Part shown: in pieces, positions 1 to 13,700 of the stretch
How positions within the stretch are numbered: the first letter of the stretch is position 1
Layout of the letters: each line of letters opens with the position of its first letter
Assembly (NCBI GenBank): GCA_036898135.1
Contig: CM072526.1
Location: forward strand, 56,151,108 to 56,215,107
Length of the DNA: 64,000 nt
DNA from: Oncomelania hupensis
Taxonomy: Eukaryota > Mollusca > Gastropoda > Littorinimorpha > Pomatiopsidae
Direction of reading: 5' to 3'
The notes under the pieces: generated by a model
Databases searched by the model: none
What the model saw: the letters and a program-made list of their open reading frames with translations, nothing else
Told to the model about the DNA's origin: nothing
Position numbers and translations under genes: made by a program

Positions 1-3000
1 TGTAATTTGTAATAGTTTTGCTGCTAGCCTGTAACCTGTAATAGTATTGCTGTTAGCCTGTAACCTGTAATAGCATTGCTGCTAGCCTGTAATCTGTAAT
101 AGTAACGCTGCTAGACTGTAACCTGTAATAGTATTGCTGCTAGCCTGTAACCTGTAATAGTATTGCTGCTAGCCTGTAACCTGTAATAGTATTGCTGCTA
201 GCCTGTAATAGTATTGCTGCTAGCCTGAAACCTATATAGTATTCTGCTAGCCTGTAACCTGTAATAGTATTGCTGCTAGCCTGTAACCTGTGATGGTATT
301 GCTGCTAGCCTGTAACCTGTAATAGTATTGCTGCTAGCCTGTAACCTGTAATAGTATTGCTGCTAGCCTGTAATAGTATTGCTGCTAGCCTGTAACCTGT
401 AATAGTATTGCTGCTAGCCTGTAACCTGTAATAGTATTGCTGCTAGCCTGTAACCTGTATTGGTAATGCTGCTAGCTTGTAACCTGTAATAGTATTGCTG
501 CTAGCCTGTAATAGTATTGCTGCTAGCCACCTGTAATAGTATTGCTGCTAGCCTGTAACCTGTAAGTATTGCTGCTAGCCTGTAACCTGTAATAGTATTG
601 CTGCTAGCCTTTAATAATATTGCTGCTAGCCTGTAACCTGTAATAGTATTGCTGCTAGAATGTAACCTGTAATAGTATTGCTGCTAGCCTGTAACCTGTA
701 ATAGTATTGCTGCTAGCCTGTAGTAATAGTATTGCTGCTAGCCTGTAACCTGTAATAGTATTGCTGCTAGTCTGTAACCTGTAATAGTATTGCTGCTAGC
801 CTGTAACCTGTAATAGTATTGCTGCTAGCCTGTAACCTGTAATAATATTGCTAGCCTGTAATAATATTGCTGCTAGCCTGTAACCTGTGATAATATTGCT
901 GCTAGCCTGTAACCTGTAATAGTATTGCTGCTAGCCTGTAACCTGTAATAGTATTGCTGCTAGCCTATATCCTGTAATAGTAACGCTGCTAGCCTGTAAC
1001 CTGTAATAGTATTGCTGCTAGCCTGTAACCTGTAATAATATTGCTGCTAGCCTGTAATAATATTGCTGCTAGCCTGTAACCTGTAATAATATTGCTGCTA
1101 GTTTAAAACCTGTAATAGTATTGCTGCTAGCCTGTAACCTGTAATAGTATTGCTGCTAGCCTGTAACCTGTAATAGTATTGCTGCTAGCCTGTAACCTGT
1201 AATAGTATTGCTGCTAGCCTTTAATAATATTGCTGCTAGCCTGTAACCTGTAATAGTATTGCTGCTAGCCTGTAACCTGTAATAGTATTGCTGCTAGCCT
1301 GTAACCTGTAATAGTATTGCTGCTAGCCTGTAACCTGTAATAGTATTGCTGCTAGCCTGTAACCTGTAATAGTATTGCTGCTAGCCTGTAATAATATTGC
1401 TGCTAGCCTGTAACCTGTAATAGTATTGCTGCTAGCCTGTAACCTGTAATAGTATTGCTGCTAGCCTGTAACCTGTAATAGTATTGCTGCTAGCCTGTAA
1501 CCTGTAATAGTATTGCTGCTAGCCTGTAACCTGTAATAGTATTGCTGCTAGCCTGTAACCTGTAATAGTATTGCTGCTAGCCTGTAACCTGTAATAGTAT
1601 TGCTGCTAGCCTGTAACCTGTAATAGTATTGCTGCTAGCCTGTAACCTGTAATAGTATTGCTGCTAGCCTGTAACCTGTAATAGTATTGCTGCTAGCCTG
1701 TAACTGTAATAGTATTGCTGCTAGCCTGTAACCTGTAATAGTATTGCTGCTAGCCTGTAACCTGCAATAGTAACGCTGCTAGCCTGTAACCTGTAATAGT
1801 ATTGCTGCTAGCCTGTAACCTGTAATAGTATTGCTGCTAGCCTGTAACCTGTAATAGTATTGCTGCTAGCCTGTAACCTGTAATAGTATTGCTGCTAGCC
1901 TGTAACCTGTAATATTGCTGCTAGCCTGTGTAACCTGTAATAGTAATTGCTGCTAGCCTGTAACCTGTAATTAGCTAGCCTGTAACCTGTAATAGTATTG
2001 CTGCTAGCCTGTAACCTGTAATAGTATTGCTGCTAGCCTGTAACCTGTAATAGTATTGCTGCTAGCCTGTAACCTGTAATAGTATTGCTGCTAGCCTGTA
2101 ACCTGTAATAGTATTGCTGCTAGCCTGTAACCTGTAATAGTATTGCTGCTAGCCTGTAACCTGTAATAGTATTGCTGCTAGCCTGTAGCCTGTAACCTGT
2201 AGTAATATTGCTGCTAGCCTGTAACCTGTAATAGTATTGCTGCTAGCCTGTAACCTGTAATAGTATTGCTGCTAGCCTGTAACCTGTAATAGTATTGCTG
2301 CTAGCCTGTAACCTGTAATAATTGCTGCTAGCCTGTAACCTGTAATAGTATTGCTGCTAGCCTGTAACCTGTAATAGTATTGCTGCTAGCCTGTAACCTG
2401 TAATAGTATTGCTGCTAGCCTGTAACCTGTAATAGTATTGCTGCTAGCCTGTAACCTGTAATATTTTTGCTGCTAGCCTGTAACCTGTTAATAGTATTGC
2501 TGCTAGCCTGTATCCTGTAATAGTATTGCTGCTAGCCTGTAATAATATTGCTGCTAGCCTGTAACCTGTAATAGTATTGCTGCTAGCCTGTAACCTGTAA
2601 TAGTATTGCTGCTAGCCTGTAACCTGTAATAGTATTGCTGCTAGCCTGTAATAGTATTGCTGCTAGCCTGTAACCTGTAATAGTATTGCTGCTAGCCTGT
2701 AACCTGTAATAGTATTGCTGCTAGCCTGTAACCTGTAATAGTATTGCTGCTAGCCTGTAACCTGTAATAGTATTGCTGCTAGCCTGTAACCTGTAATAGT
2801 ATTGCTGCTAGCCTGTAATATATTGCTGCTAGCCTGTAACCTGTAAAAGTATTGCTGCTAGCCTGTAACCTGTAATAGTATTGCTGCTAGCCTGTAATAG
2901 TATTGCTGCTAGCCTGTAACCTGTAATAGTATTGCTGCTAGCCTGTAACCTGTAATAGTATTGCTGCTAGCCTGTAACCTGTAATAGTATTGCTGCTAGC

Positions 3001-4285
3001 CTGTAACCTGTAATAGTATTGCTGCTAGCCTGTAACCTGTAATAGTATTGCTGCTAGCCTGTAACCTGTAATAGTATTGCTGCTAGCCTGTAATAAATTG
3101 CTGCTAGCCTGTAACCTGTAATAGTATTGCTGCTAGCCTGTAACCTGTAATAGTATTGCTGCTAGCCTGTAACCTGTAATAGTATTGCTGCTAGCCTGTA
3201 ACCTGTAATAGTATTGCTGCTAGCCTGTAATAGTAAAGCTGCTAGCCTGTAACCTGTAATAGTATTGCTGCTAGCCTGTAACCTGTAATAGTATTGCTGC
3301 TAGCCTGTAACCTGTAATAGTATTGCTGCTAGCCTGTAACCTGCAATAGTAGCGCTTCTAGCCTGTAACCTGTAATAGTATTGCTGCTAGCCTGTAACCT
3401 GTAATAGTATTGCTGCTTGCCTGTGACCTGTAATAGTAATGCTGCTAGCCTGTAATAGTATTGCTGCTAGCCTGTAACCTGTAGTAGTTTTGCTGCTAGC
3501 CTGTAACCTGCAATAGTAACGCTGCTAGCCTGTAACCTGTAATAGTATTGCTGCTAGCTTCTAACCTGTAATAAAATTGCTGCTAGCCTGTGACCTGTAA
3601 TAGTATTGCTGCTAGCCTGTAACCTGTAATAGTATTGCTGCTAGCCTGTAACCTGTAATAGTAATTGCTGCTAGGCTTAACCTGTAATATTGCTGCTAGC
3701 CTGTAACCTGTAATAGTATTGCTGCTCGCCTGTAACCTGTAATAGTATTGCTGCTATCCTGTAACCTGTAATAGTATTACTGCTAGCCTGTAACCTGTAA
3801 TAGTATTGTGCTAGCCTGTAACCTGTAATAGTATTGCTGCTAGCCTGTAACCTGTAATAGTATGCTGCTAGCCTGTAACCTGTAATAGTATTGCTGCTAG
3901 CCTGTAACCTGTAATAGTATTTGCTAGCCTGTAATAGTATTGCTGCTAGCCTGTAACCTGTAATAGTATTGCTGCTAGCCTGTAACCTGTAAAAGTATTG
4001 CTGCTAGCCTGTAACCTGTAATAGTATTGCTGCTAGCCTGTAACCTGTAATAGTATTGCTGCTAGCCTGTAACCTGTAATAGTATTGCTGCTAGCCTGTA
4101 ACCTGTAATAGTATTCTGCTAGCCTGTAACCTGTAATAATATTGCTGCTGTAACCTGTAATAGTGTTGCTGCTAGCCTTAACCTGTAAAGTATTGCTAAA
4201 CGCCTGTAACCTGTATAGTATTGCTGCTACCTGTAACCTGTAATAAAGTATTGCTGCTAGCCTGTAACCTGTAATAGTATTGCTG
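1..4285 (+). repeat. 29-bp satellite array, segment A (forward)
   Basis: Tandem array of a 29-bp monomer made of TGTAACC, TGTAATA and GTATTGCTGCTAGCC. A 22-bp version lacks one 7-bp block and is interspersed throughout. Each monomer carries GCTAGC, an NheI palindrome. Stop triplets TAA and TAG occur in every monomer, and 29 is not a multiple of 3, so no reading frame survives. Sequence between copies is mostly near-identical with scattered point changes (for example GTAACGCTGC replacing GTATTGCTGC). Nothing else is visible in this stretch. It runs into the assembly gap. Confidence 0.98.
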
Positions 4286-4785
4286 NNNNNNNNNNNNNNN
4301 NNNNNNNNNNNNNNNNNNNNNNNNNNNNNNNNNNNNNNNNNNNNNNNNNNNNNNNNNNNNNNNNNNNNNNNNNNNNNNNNNNNNNNNNNNNNNNNNNNNN
4401 NNNNNNNNNNNNNNNNNNNNNNNNNNNNNNNNNNNNNNNNNNNNNNNNNNNNNNNNNNNNNNNNNNNNNNNNNNNNNNNNNNNNNNNNNNNNNNNNNNNN
4501 NNNNNNNNNNNNNNNNNNNNNNNNNNNNNNNNNNNNNNNNNNNNNNNNNNNNNNNNNNNNNNNNNNNNNNNNNNNNNNNNNNNNNNNNNNNNNNNNNNNN
4601 NNNNNNNNNNNNNNNNNNNNNNNNNNNNNNNNNNNNNNNNNNNNNNNNNNNNNNNNNNNNNNNNNNNNNNNNNNNNNNNNNNNNNNNNNNNNNNNNNNNN
4701 NNNNNNNNNNNNNNNNNNNNNNNNNNNNNNNNNNNNNNNNNNNNNNNNNNNNNNNNNNNNNNNNNNNNNNNNNNNNNNNNNNNNN
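4286..4785. other. Assembly gap, 500 N
   Basis: Exactly 500 N characters, a typical placeholder for a gap of unknown size. The satellite is forward on the left and reverse on the right, so an orientation switch is hidden here or was created by scaffolding. Apparent reading frames crossing it are artefacts of N translated as X. Confidence 0.99.
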
Positions 4786-7700
4786 TACAGGCTAGCAGCA
4801 ATACTATTACAAGCTAGCAGCAATACTATTACAGGCTAGCAGCAATACTATTAAAGGCTAGCAACAATACTATTACAGGTTACAGGCTAGCAGCAATACT
4901 TTTACAGGTTACAGGCTAGCAGCAATACTATTACAGGTTACAGGCTAGCTGCAATACTATTACAGGTTACAGGCTAGCAGCAATACTATTACAGGTTACA
5001 GGCTAGCAGCAATACTATTACAAGTTACAGGCCAGCAGCAATGCTATTACAGGTTACAGGCTAGCAGCAATACTTTTACAGGTTACAGGCTAACAGCAAT
5101 ACTATTACAGGTTACAGGCTAGCAGCAATACTATTACAGGCTAGAAGCAATACTACTACAGGTTACAGGCTAGCAGCAATACTATTAAAGGTTACAGGCT
5201 AGCAGCAATACTTTTACAGGTTACAGGCTAGCAGCAATACTATTACAGGCTAGCAGCAATACTATTACAGGTTACAGCTAGCAGCATTACAGGTTACAGG
5301 CTAGCAGCAATACTATTTAGGTTACAGGCTAGCAGCAATACTATTACAGGTTACAGGCTAGCAGCAATACTATTACAGGTTACAGGCTAGCAGCAATACT
5401 ATTACAGGTTACAGGCTAGCAGCAATACTATTACAGGTTACAGGCTAGCAGCAAAACTACTACAGGTTACAGGCTAGCAGCAATACAATTACAGGCTAGC
5501 AGCAATACTATTACAGGTTACACGCTAGCAGCAATACTATTACAGGTTACAGGCTAGCAGCAATACTATTACAGGCTAGCAGCATAACTGTTACAGGTTA
5601 CAGGCTAGCAGCAATACTGTTACAGGTTACAGGCTAGCAGCAATACTATTACAGGTTACAGGCTATCAGCAATACTATTACAGGTTACAGGCTAGCAGCA
5701 ATACTATTACAGGCTAGCAGCAATAATATTACATGTTACAGGCTAGCAGCAATACTATTACAGGTTACAGGCTAGCAGCAATACTATTACAGGTTACAGG
5801 CTAGCAGCAATACTATTACAGGTTACAGGCTAGCAGCAAAACTATTACAGGTTACAGGCTAGCAGCAATACTATTACAGGCTAGCAGCAATACAATTACA
5901 GGTTACAGGCTAGCAGCAATACTATTACAGGTTACAAGCTAGTAGCATTACTATTACAGGCTAGCAGCAATACTATTACAGGCTAGCAGCAATACTATTA
6001 CAGGCTAGCAGCAATACTATTAAAGGCTAGCAACAATACTATTACAGGTTACAGGCTAGCAGCAATACTTTTACAGGTTACAGGCTAGCAGCAATACTAT
6101 TACAGGTTACAGGCTAGCTGCAATACTATTACAGGTTACAGGCTAGCAGCAATACTATTACAGGTTACAGGCTAGCAGCAATACTATTACAGGTCACAGG
6201 CTAGCAGCAATACTATTACAGGTTACAGGCTAGCAGCAATACTACTACAGGTTACAGGCTAGCAGCAATACTATTACAGGCTAGCAGCAATACTATTACA
6301 GGTCACAGGCAATCAGCAATACTATTACAGGTTACAGGCTAGCAGCAATACTATTACAGGTTACAGGCTAGCAACGTTACTATTACAGGTTACAGGCTAG
6401 CAGCAATACTATTACAGGTTACAGGCTAGCAGCAATACTATTACAGGTTACAGGCTAGCAGCAATACTATTACAGTTTACAGGCTAGCAGCAATACTATT
6501 ACAGGCTAGCAGCAATACTATTACAGGTTATAGGTTAGCAGCAATACTATTACAGGTTACAGGCAAGCAGCAATACTATTACAGGTTACAGGCTAGCAGC
6601 AATACTATTACAGGTTACAGGCTAGCAGCAATACTATTCCAAGCTAGCAGCAATACTATTACAGGTTACAGGCTAGCAGAAATACTATTACAAGTAACAG
6701 GCTAGCAGCAATACTATTACAGGCTAGCAGCAATACTATTACAGGTTACAGGCGAGCAGCAATACTATTACAAGTTACAGGCCAGCAGCAATGCTATTAC
6801 AGGTTACAGGCTAGCAGCAATACTTTTACAGGTTACAGGCTAACAGCAATACTATTACAGGTTACAGGCTAGCAGAAATACTATTACAGGCTAGAAGCAA
6901 TACTACTACAGGTTACAGGCTAGCAGCAATACTATTAAAGGTTACAGGCTAGCAGCAATACTTTTACAGGTTACAGGCTAGCAGCAATACTATTACAGGC
7001 TAGCAGCAATACTATTACAGGTTACAGCCTAGCAGCAATACTATTACAGGTTACAGGCTAACAGCAATACTATTTTAGGTTACAGGCTAGCAGCAATACT
7101 ATTACAGGTTACAGGCTATCAGCAATACTATTACAGGTTACAGGCTAGCAGCAATACTAGTACAGGTTACAGGCTAGCAGTAACACTATTACAGGTTACA
7201 GGATAGCAGCAATAGTATTAAAGATTACAGGCTAGCAGCAATACTATTACAGGTTACAGGCTAGCAGCAATACTATTACAGGTTACAGCAATACTATTAC
7301 AGGTTACAGGCTAGCAGCAATACCATTACAGGTTACAAGCTAGCAGCAATACTATTGCAGGCTAGCAGCAATACTATTACAGGTTACAGGCTAGCAGCAT
7401 TACCATTACAGGTTACAGGCTAGCAGCAATACTATTGCAGGCTAGCAGCAATACTATTACAGGTTACAGGCTAGCAGCAATACTAATACAGGTTACAGGC
7501 GAGCAGCAATACTATTACAGGTTACATGCTAGCAGCAATATTATTAAAGCCTAGCAGCAATACTATTACAGGTTACAGGCTAGCAGCAATACTATTACAG
7601 GTTGAAGGCTAGCAGCAATTCTATTACAGGCTAGCAGCAATACTATTACAGGTTTACAGGCTAGCAGCAATACTTTTATAGGTTACAGTCTAGCAGCAAT

Positions 7701-10700
7701 ACTATTACAGGTTACAGGCTAGCAGCAGTACTATTACAGGTTACAGGCTAGCAGCAATATTATTGCAGGCTAGCAGCAATACTATTACAGGTTACATGCT
7801 AGCAGCAATACTATTAGAGGTTACAGGCTAGCAGCAATACTATTACATTTTACAGGATAGCAGCAATACTACTACAGGTTACAGGCTAGCAGCAATATTA
7901 TTACAGGCTAGCAGCAATACTATTACAGGTTACACGCTAGCAGCAATACAAATACAGGTAACAGGCTAGCAGCAATACTATTACAGGCTAGCATCATAAC
8001 TGTTACAGGTTACAGGCTAGCAGCAATACTGTTACAGGTTACAGGCTAGCAGCAATACTATTACAGGTTACAGGCTAGCAGCAATACTATTACAGGTTAC
8101 AGGCTAGCAGCAATACTTTTACAGGCTAGCAGCAATATTACTTGTTACAGGCTAGCAGCAATACTATTACAGGTTACAGGCTAGCAGCAATACTATTACA
8201 GGTTACAGGCTAGCAGCAATACTATTACAGGTTACAGGCTAGCAGCAATACTATTCCAAGCTAGCAGCAATACTATTACAGGTTACAGGCTAGCAGAAAT
8301 ACTATTACAAGTAACAGGCTAGCAGCAATACTATTACAGGCTAGCAGCAATACTATTACAGGTTACAGGCGAGCAGCAATACTATTACAAGTTACAGGCC
8401 AGCAGCAATGCTATTACAGGTTACAGGCTAGCAGCAATACTTTTACAGGTTACAGGCTAACAGCAATACTATTACAGGTTACAGGCTAGCAGCAATACTA
8501 TTACAGGCTAGAAGCAATACTACTACAGGTTACAGGCTAGCAGCAATACTATTAAAGGTTACAGGCTAGCAGCAATACTTTTACAGGTTACAGGCTAGCA
8601 GCAATACTATTACAGGCTAGCAGCAATACTATTACAGGTTACAGGCTAGCAGCAATACTATTACAGGTTACAGGCTAACAGCAATACTATTTTAGGTTAC
8701 AGGCTAGCAGCAATACTATTACAGGTTACAGGCTATCAGCAATACTATTACAGTTTACAGGCTAGCAGCAATACTATTTCAGGTTACAGGCTAGCAGCAA
8801 TACTATTACAAATTACAGGCTAGCAGCAATACTATTACAGGTTACAGGCTAGCAGCAATACAATTACAGGTTACAGGCTAGCAGCAATACTATTACATGT
8901 TACAGGCTAGCAGCAATACTATTACAGGTTACAGGCTAGCAGCAATACTGTTACAGGTTACAGGCTAGCAGCAATACTATTACAGGTTACAGGCTAGCAG
9001 CAATACTATTACAGGTTACAGGCTAGCAGCAATACTATTACAGGCTAGCAGCAATACTATTACAGGTTACAGGCTAGCAGCAATACTATTACAGGTTACA
9101 GGCTAGCAGCAATACTATTACAGGTTACAGGCTAGCAGCAATACTATTACAGGTTACAGGCTAGCAGCAATACTATTACAGGTTACAGGCTAGCAGCAAT
9201 ACTATTACAGGTTACAGGCTAGCAGCAATACTATTACAGGCTAGCAGCAATACTATTACAGGTTACAGGCTAGCAGCAATACTATACAGGTTACAAGCTA
9301 GTAGCATTACTATTACAGGCTAGCAGCAATACTATTACAAGCTAGCAGCAATACTATTACAGGCTAGCAGCAATACTATTAAAGGCTAGCAACAATACTA
9401 TTACAGGTTACAGGCTAGCAGCAATACTTTTACAGGTTACAGGCTAGCAGCAATACTATTACAGGTTACAGGCTAGCTGCAATACTATTACAGGTTACAG
9501 GCTAGCAGCAATACTATTACAGGTTACAGGCTAACAGCAATACTATTACAAGTTACTGGCCAGCAGCAATGCTATTACAGGTTACAGGCTAGCAGCAATA
9601 CTTTTACAGGTTACAGGCTAACAGCAATACTATTACAGGTTACAGGCTAGCAGCAATACTATTACAGGCTAGAAGCAATACTACTACAGGTTACAGGCTA
9701 GCAGCAATACTATTAAAGGTTACAGGCTAGCAGCAATACTTTTACAGGTTACAGGCTAGCAGCAATACTATTACAGGCTAGCAGCAATACTATTACAGGT
9801 TACAGCCTAGCAGCAATACTATTACAGGTTACAGGCTAACAGCAATACTATTTTAGGTTACAGGCTAGCAGCAATACTATTACAAATTACATGCTAGCAG
9901 CAATACTTTTACATGTTACAGGCTAGCAGCAATACAATTACAGGTTACAGGCTAGCAGCAATACTATTACATGTTACAGGCTAGCAGCAAAACTACTACA
10001 GGTTACAGGCTAGCAGCAATACAATTACAGGCTAGCAGCAATACTATTACAGGCTAGCAGCAATACTATTACAGGTTACAGGCTAGCAGCAATACTATTA
10101 CAGGCTAGCAGCATAACTGTTACAGGTTACAGGCTAGCAGCAATACTGTTACAGGTTACAGGCTAGCAGCAATACTATTACAGGTTACAGGCTATCAGCA
10201 ATACTATTACAGGTTACAGGCTAGCAGCAATACTATTACAGGCTAGCAGCAATAATATTACATGTTACAGGCTAGCAGCAATACTATTACAGGTTACAGG
10301 CTAGCAGCAATGCTATTACAGGTTACAGTCTAGCAGCAATACTATTTCAGGTTACAGGCTAGCAGCAAAACTATTACAGGTTACAGGCTAGCAGCAATAC
10401 TATTACAGGCTAGCAGCAATACAATTACAGGTTACAGGCTAGCAGCAATACTATTACAGGTTACAAGCTAGTAGCATTACTATTACAGGCTAGCAGCAAT
10501 ACTATTACAGGCTAGCAGCAATACTATTACAGGCTAGCAGCAATACTATTAAAGGCTAGCAACAATACTATTACAGGTTACAGGCTAGCAGCAATACTTT
10601 TACAGGTTACAGGCTAGCAGCAATACTATTACAGGTTACAGGCTAGCTGAAATACTATTACAGGTTACAGGCTAGCAGCAATACTATTACAGGTTACAGG

Positions 10701-13700
10701 CTAGCAGCAATACTATTACAGGTCACAGGCTAGCAGCAATACTATTACAGGTTACAGGCTAGCAGCAATACTACTACAGGTTACAGGCTAGCTGAAATAC
10801 TATTACAGGTTACAGGCTAGCAGCAATACTATTACAGGTTACAGGCTAGCAGCAATACTATTACAGGTCACAGGCTAGCAGCAATACTACTACAGGTTAC
10901 AGGCTAGCAGCAATACTATTACAGGCTAGCAGCAATACTATTACAGGTCACAGGCAATCAACAATACTATTACAGGTTACAGGCTAGCAGCAATACTATT
11001 ACAGGTTACAGGCTAGCAACGTTACTATTACAGGTTACAGGCTAGCAGCAATACTATTACAGGTTACAGGCTAGCAGCAATACTATTACAGGTTACAGGC
11101 TAACAGCAATACTATTACAGTTTACAGGCTAGCAGCAATACTATTACAGGCTAGCAGCAATACTATTACAGGTTATAGGTTAGCAGCAATACTATTACAG
11201 GTTACAGGCAAGCAGCAATACTATTACAGGTTACAGGCTAGCAGCAATACTATTACAGGTTACAGGCTAGCAGCAATACTATTTAGCAGCAATACTATTA
11301 CAGGTTACAGGCTAGCAGAAATACTATTACAAGTAACAGGCTAGCAGCAATACTATTACAGGCTAGCAGCAATACTATTACAGGTAACAGGCGAGCAGCA
11401 ATACTATTACAAGTTACAGGCCAGCAGCAATGCTATTACAGGTTACAGGCTAGCAGCAATACTTTTACAGGTTACAGGCTAACAGCAATACTATTACAGG
11501 TTACAGGCTAGCAGCAATACTATTACAGGCTAGAAGCAATACTACTACAGGTTACAGGCTAGCAGCAATACTATTAAAGGTTACAGGCTAGCAGCAATAC
11601 TTTTACAGGCTACAGGCTAGCAGCAATACTATTACAGGCTAGCAGCAATACTATTACAGGTTACAGGCTAGCAGCAATACTATTACAGGTTACAGGCTAT
11701 CAGCAATACTATTACAGTTTACAGGCTAGCAGCAATACTATTTCAGGTTACAGGCTAGCAGCAATACTATTACAAATTACAGGCTAGCAGCAATACTATT
11801 ACAGGTTACAGGCTAGCAGCAATACTATTACAGGTTAAAGGCTAGCAGCAATACTATTACATGTTACAGGCTAGCAGCAAAACTACTACAGGTTACAGGC
11901 TAGCAGCAATAAAATTACAGGCTAGCAGCAATACTATTACAGGTTACACGCTAGCAGCAATACTATTACAGGTTACAGGCTAGCAGCAATACTATTACAG
12001 GCTAGCAGCATAACTGTTACAGGTTACAGGCTAGCAGCAATACTGTTACAGGTTACAGGCTAGCAGCAATACTATTACAGGTTACAGGCTAGCAGCAATA
12101 CTATTACAGGTTACAGGCTAGCAGCAATACTATTACAGGCTAGCAGCAATAATATTACATGCTACAGGCTAGCAGCAATACTATTACAGGTTACAGGCTA
12201 GCAGCAATGCTATTACAGGTTACAGTCTAGCAGCAATACTATTTCAGGTTACAGGCTAGCAGCAAAACTATTACAGGTTACAGGCTAGCAGCAATACTAT
12301 TACAGGCTAGCAGCAATACAATTACAGGTTACAGGCTAGCAGCAATACTATTACAGGTTACAAGCTAGTAGCATTACTATTACAGGCTAGCAGCAATACT
12401 ATTACAGGCTAGCAGCATTACTATTACAGGCTAGCAGCAATACTATTAAAGGCTAGCAACAATACTATTACAGGTTACAGGCTAGCAGCAATACTTTTAC
12501 AGGTTACAGGCTAGCAGCAATACTATTACAGGTTACAGGCTAGCTGAAATACTATTACAGGTTACAGGCTAGCAGCAATACTATTACAGGTTACAGGCTA
12601 GCAGCAATACTATTACAGGTCACAGGCTAGCAGCAATACTATTACAGGTTACAGGCTAGCAGCAATACTACTACAGGTTACAGGCTAGCAGCAATACTAT
12701 TACAGGCTAGCAGCAATACTATTACAGGTCACAGGCAATCAACAATACTATTACAGGTTACAGGCTAGCAGCAATACTATTACGGTTACAGGCTAGCAAC
12801 GTTACTATTACAGGTTACAGGCTAGCAGCAATACTATTACAGGTTACAGGCTAGCAGCAATACTATTACAGGTTACAGGCTAACAGCAATACTATTACAG
12901 TTTACAGGCTAGCAGCAATACTATTACAGGCTAGCAGCAATACTATTACAGGTTATAGGTTAGCAGCAATACTATTACAGGTTACAGGCAAGCAGCAATA
13001 CTATTACAGGTTACAGGCTAGCAGCAATACTATTACAGGTTACAGGCTAGCAGCAATACTATTCCAAGCTAGCAGCAATACTATTACAGGTTACAGGCTA
13101 GCAGAAATACTATTACAAGTAACAGGCTAGCAGCAATACTATTACAGGCTAGCAGCAATACTATTACAGGTTACAGGCGAGCAGCAATACTATTACAAGT
13201 TACAGGCCAGCAGCAATGCTATTACAGGTTACAGGCTAGCAGCAATACTTTTACAGGTTACAGGCTAACAGCAATACTATTACACAGGTTACAGGCTAGC
13301 AGCAATACTATTACAGGCTAGAAGCAATACTACTACAGGTTACAGGCTAGCAGCAATACTATTAAAGGTTACAGGCTAGCAGCAATACTTTTACAGGTTA
13401 CAGGCTAGCAGCAATACTATTACAGGCTAGCAGCAATACTATTACAGGTTACAGCCTAGCAGCAATACTATTACAGGTTACAGGCTAACAGCAATACTAT
13501 TTTAGGTTACAGGCTAGCAGCAATACTATTACAGGTTACAGGCTATCAGCAATACTATTACAGGTTACAGGCTAGCAGCAATACTAGTACAGGTTACAGG
13601 CTAGCAGTAACACTATTACAGGTTACAGGATAGCAGCAATAGTATTAAAGATTACAGGCTAGCAGCAATACTATTACAGGTTACAGGCTAGCAGCAATAC

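Noticed and set aside
4196..4823. Three long reading frames across 4196-4823 on both strands
   Set aside because: They consist almost entirely of X from the 500-N gap.
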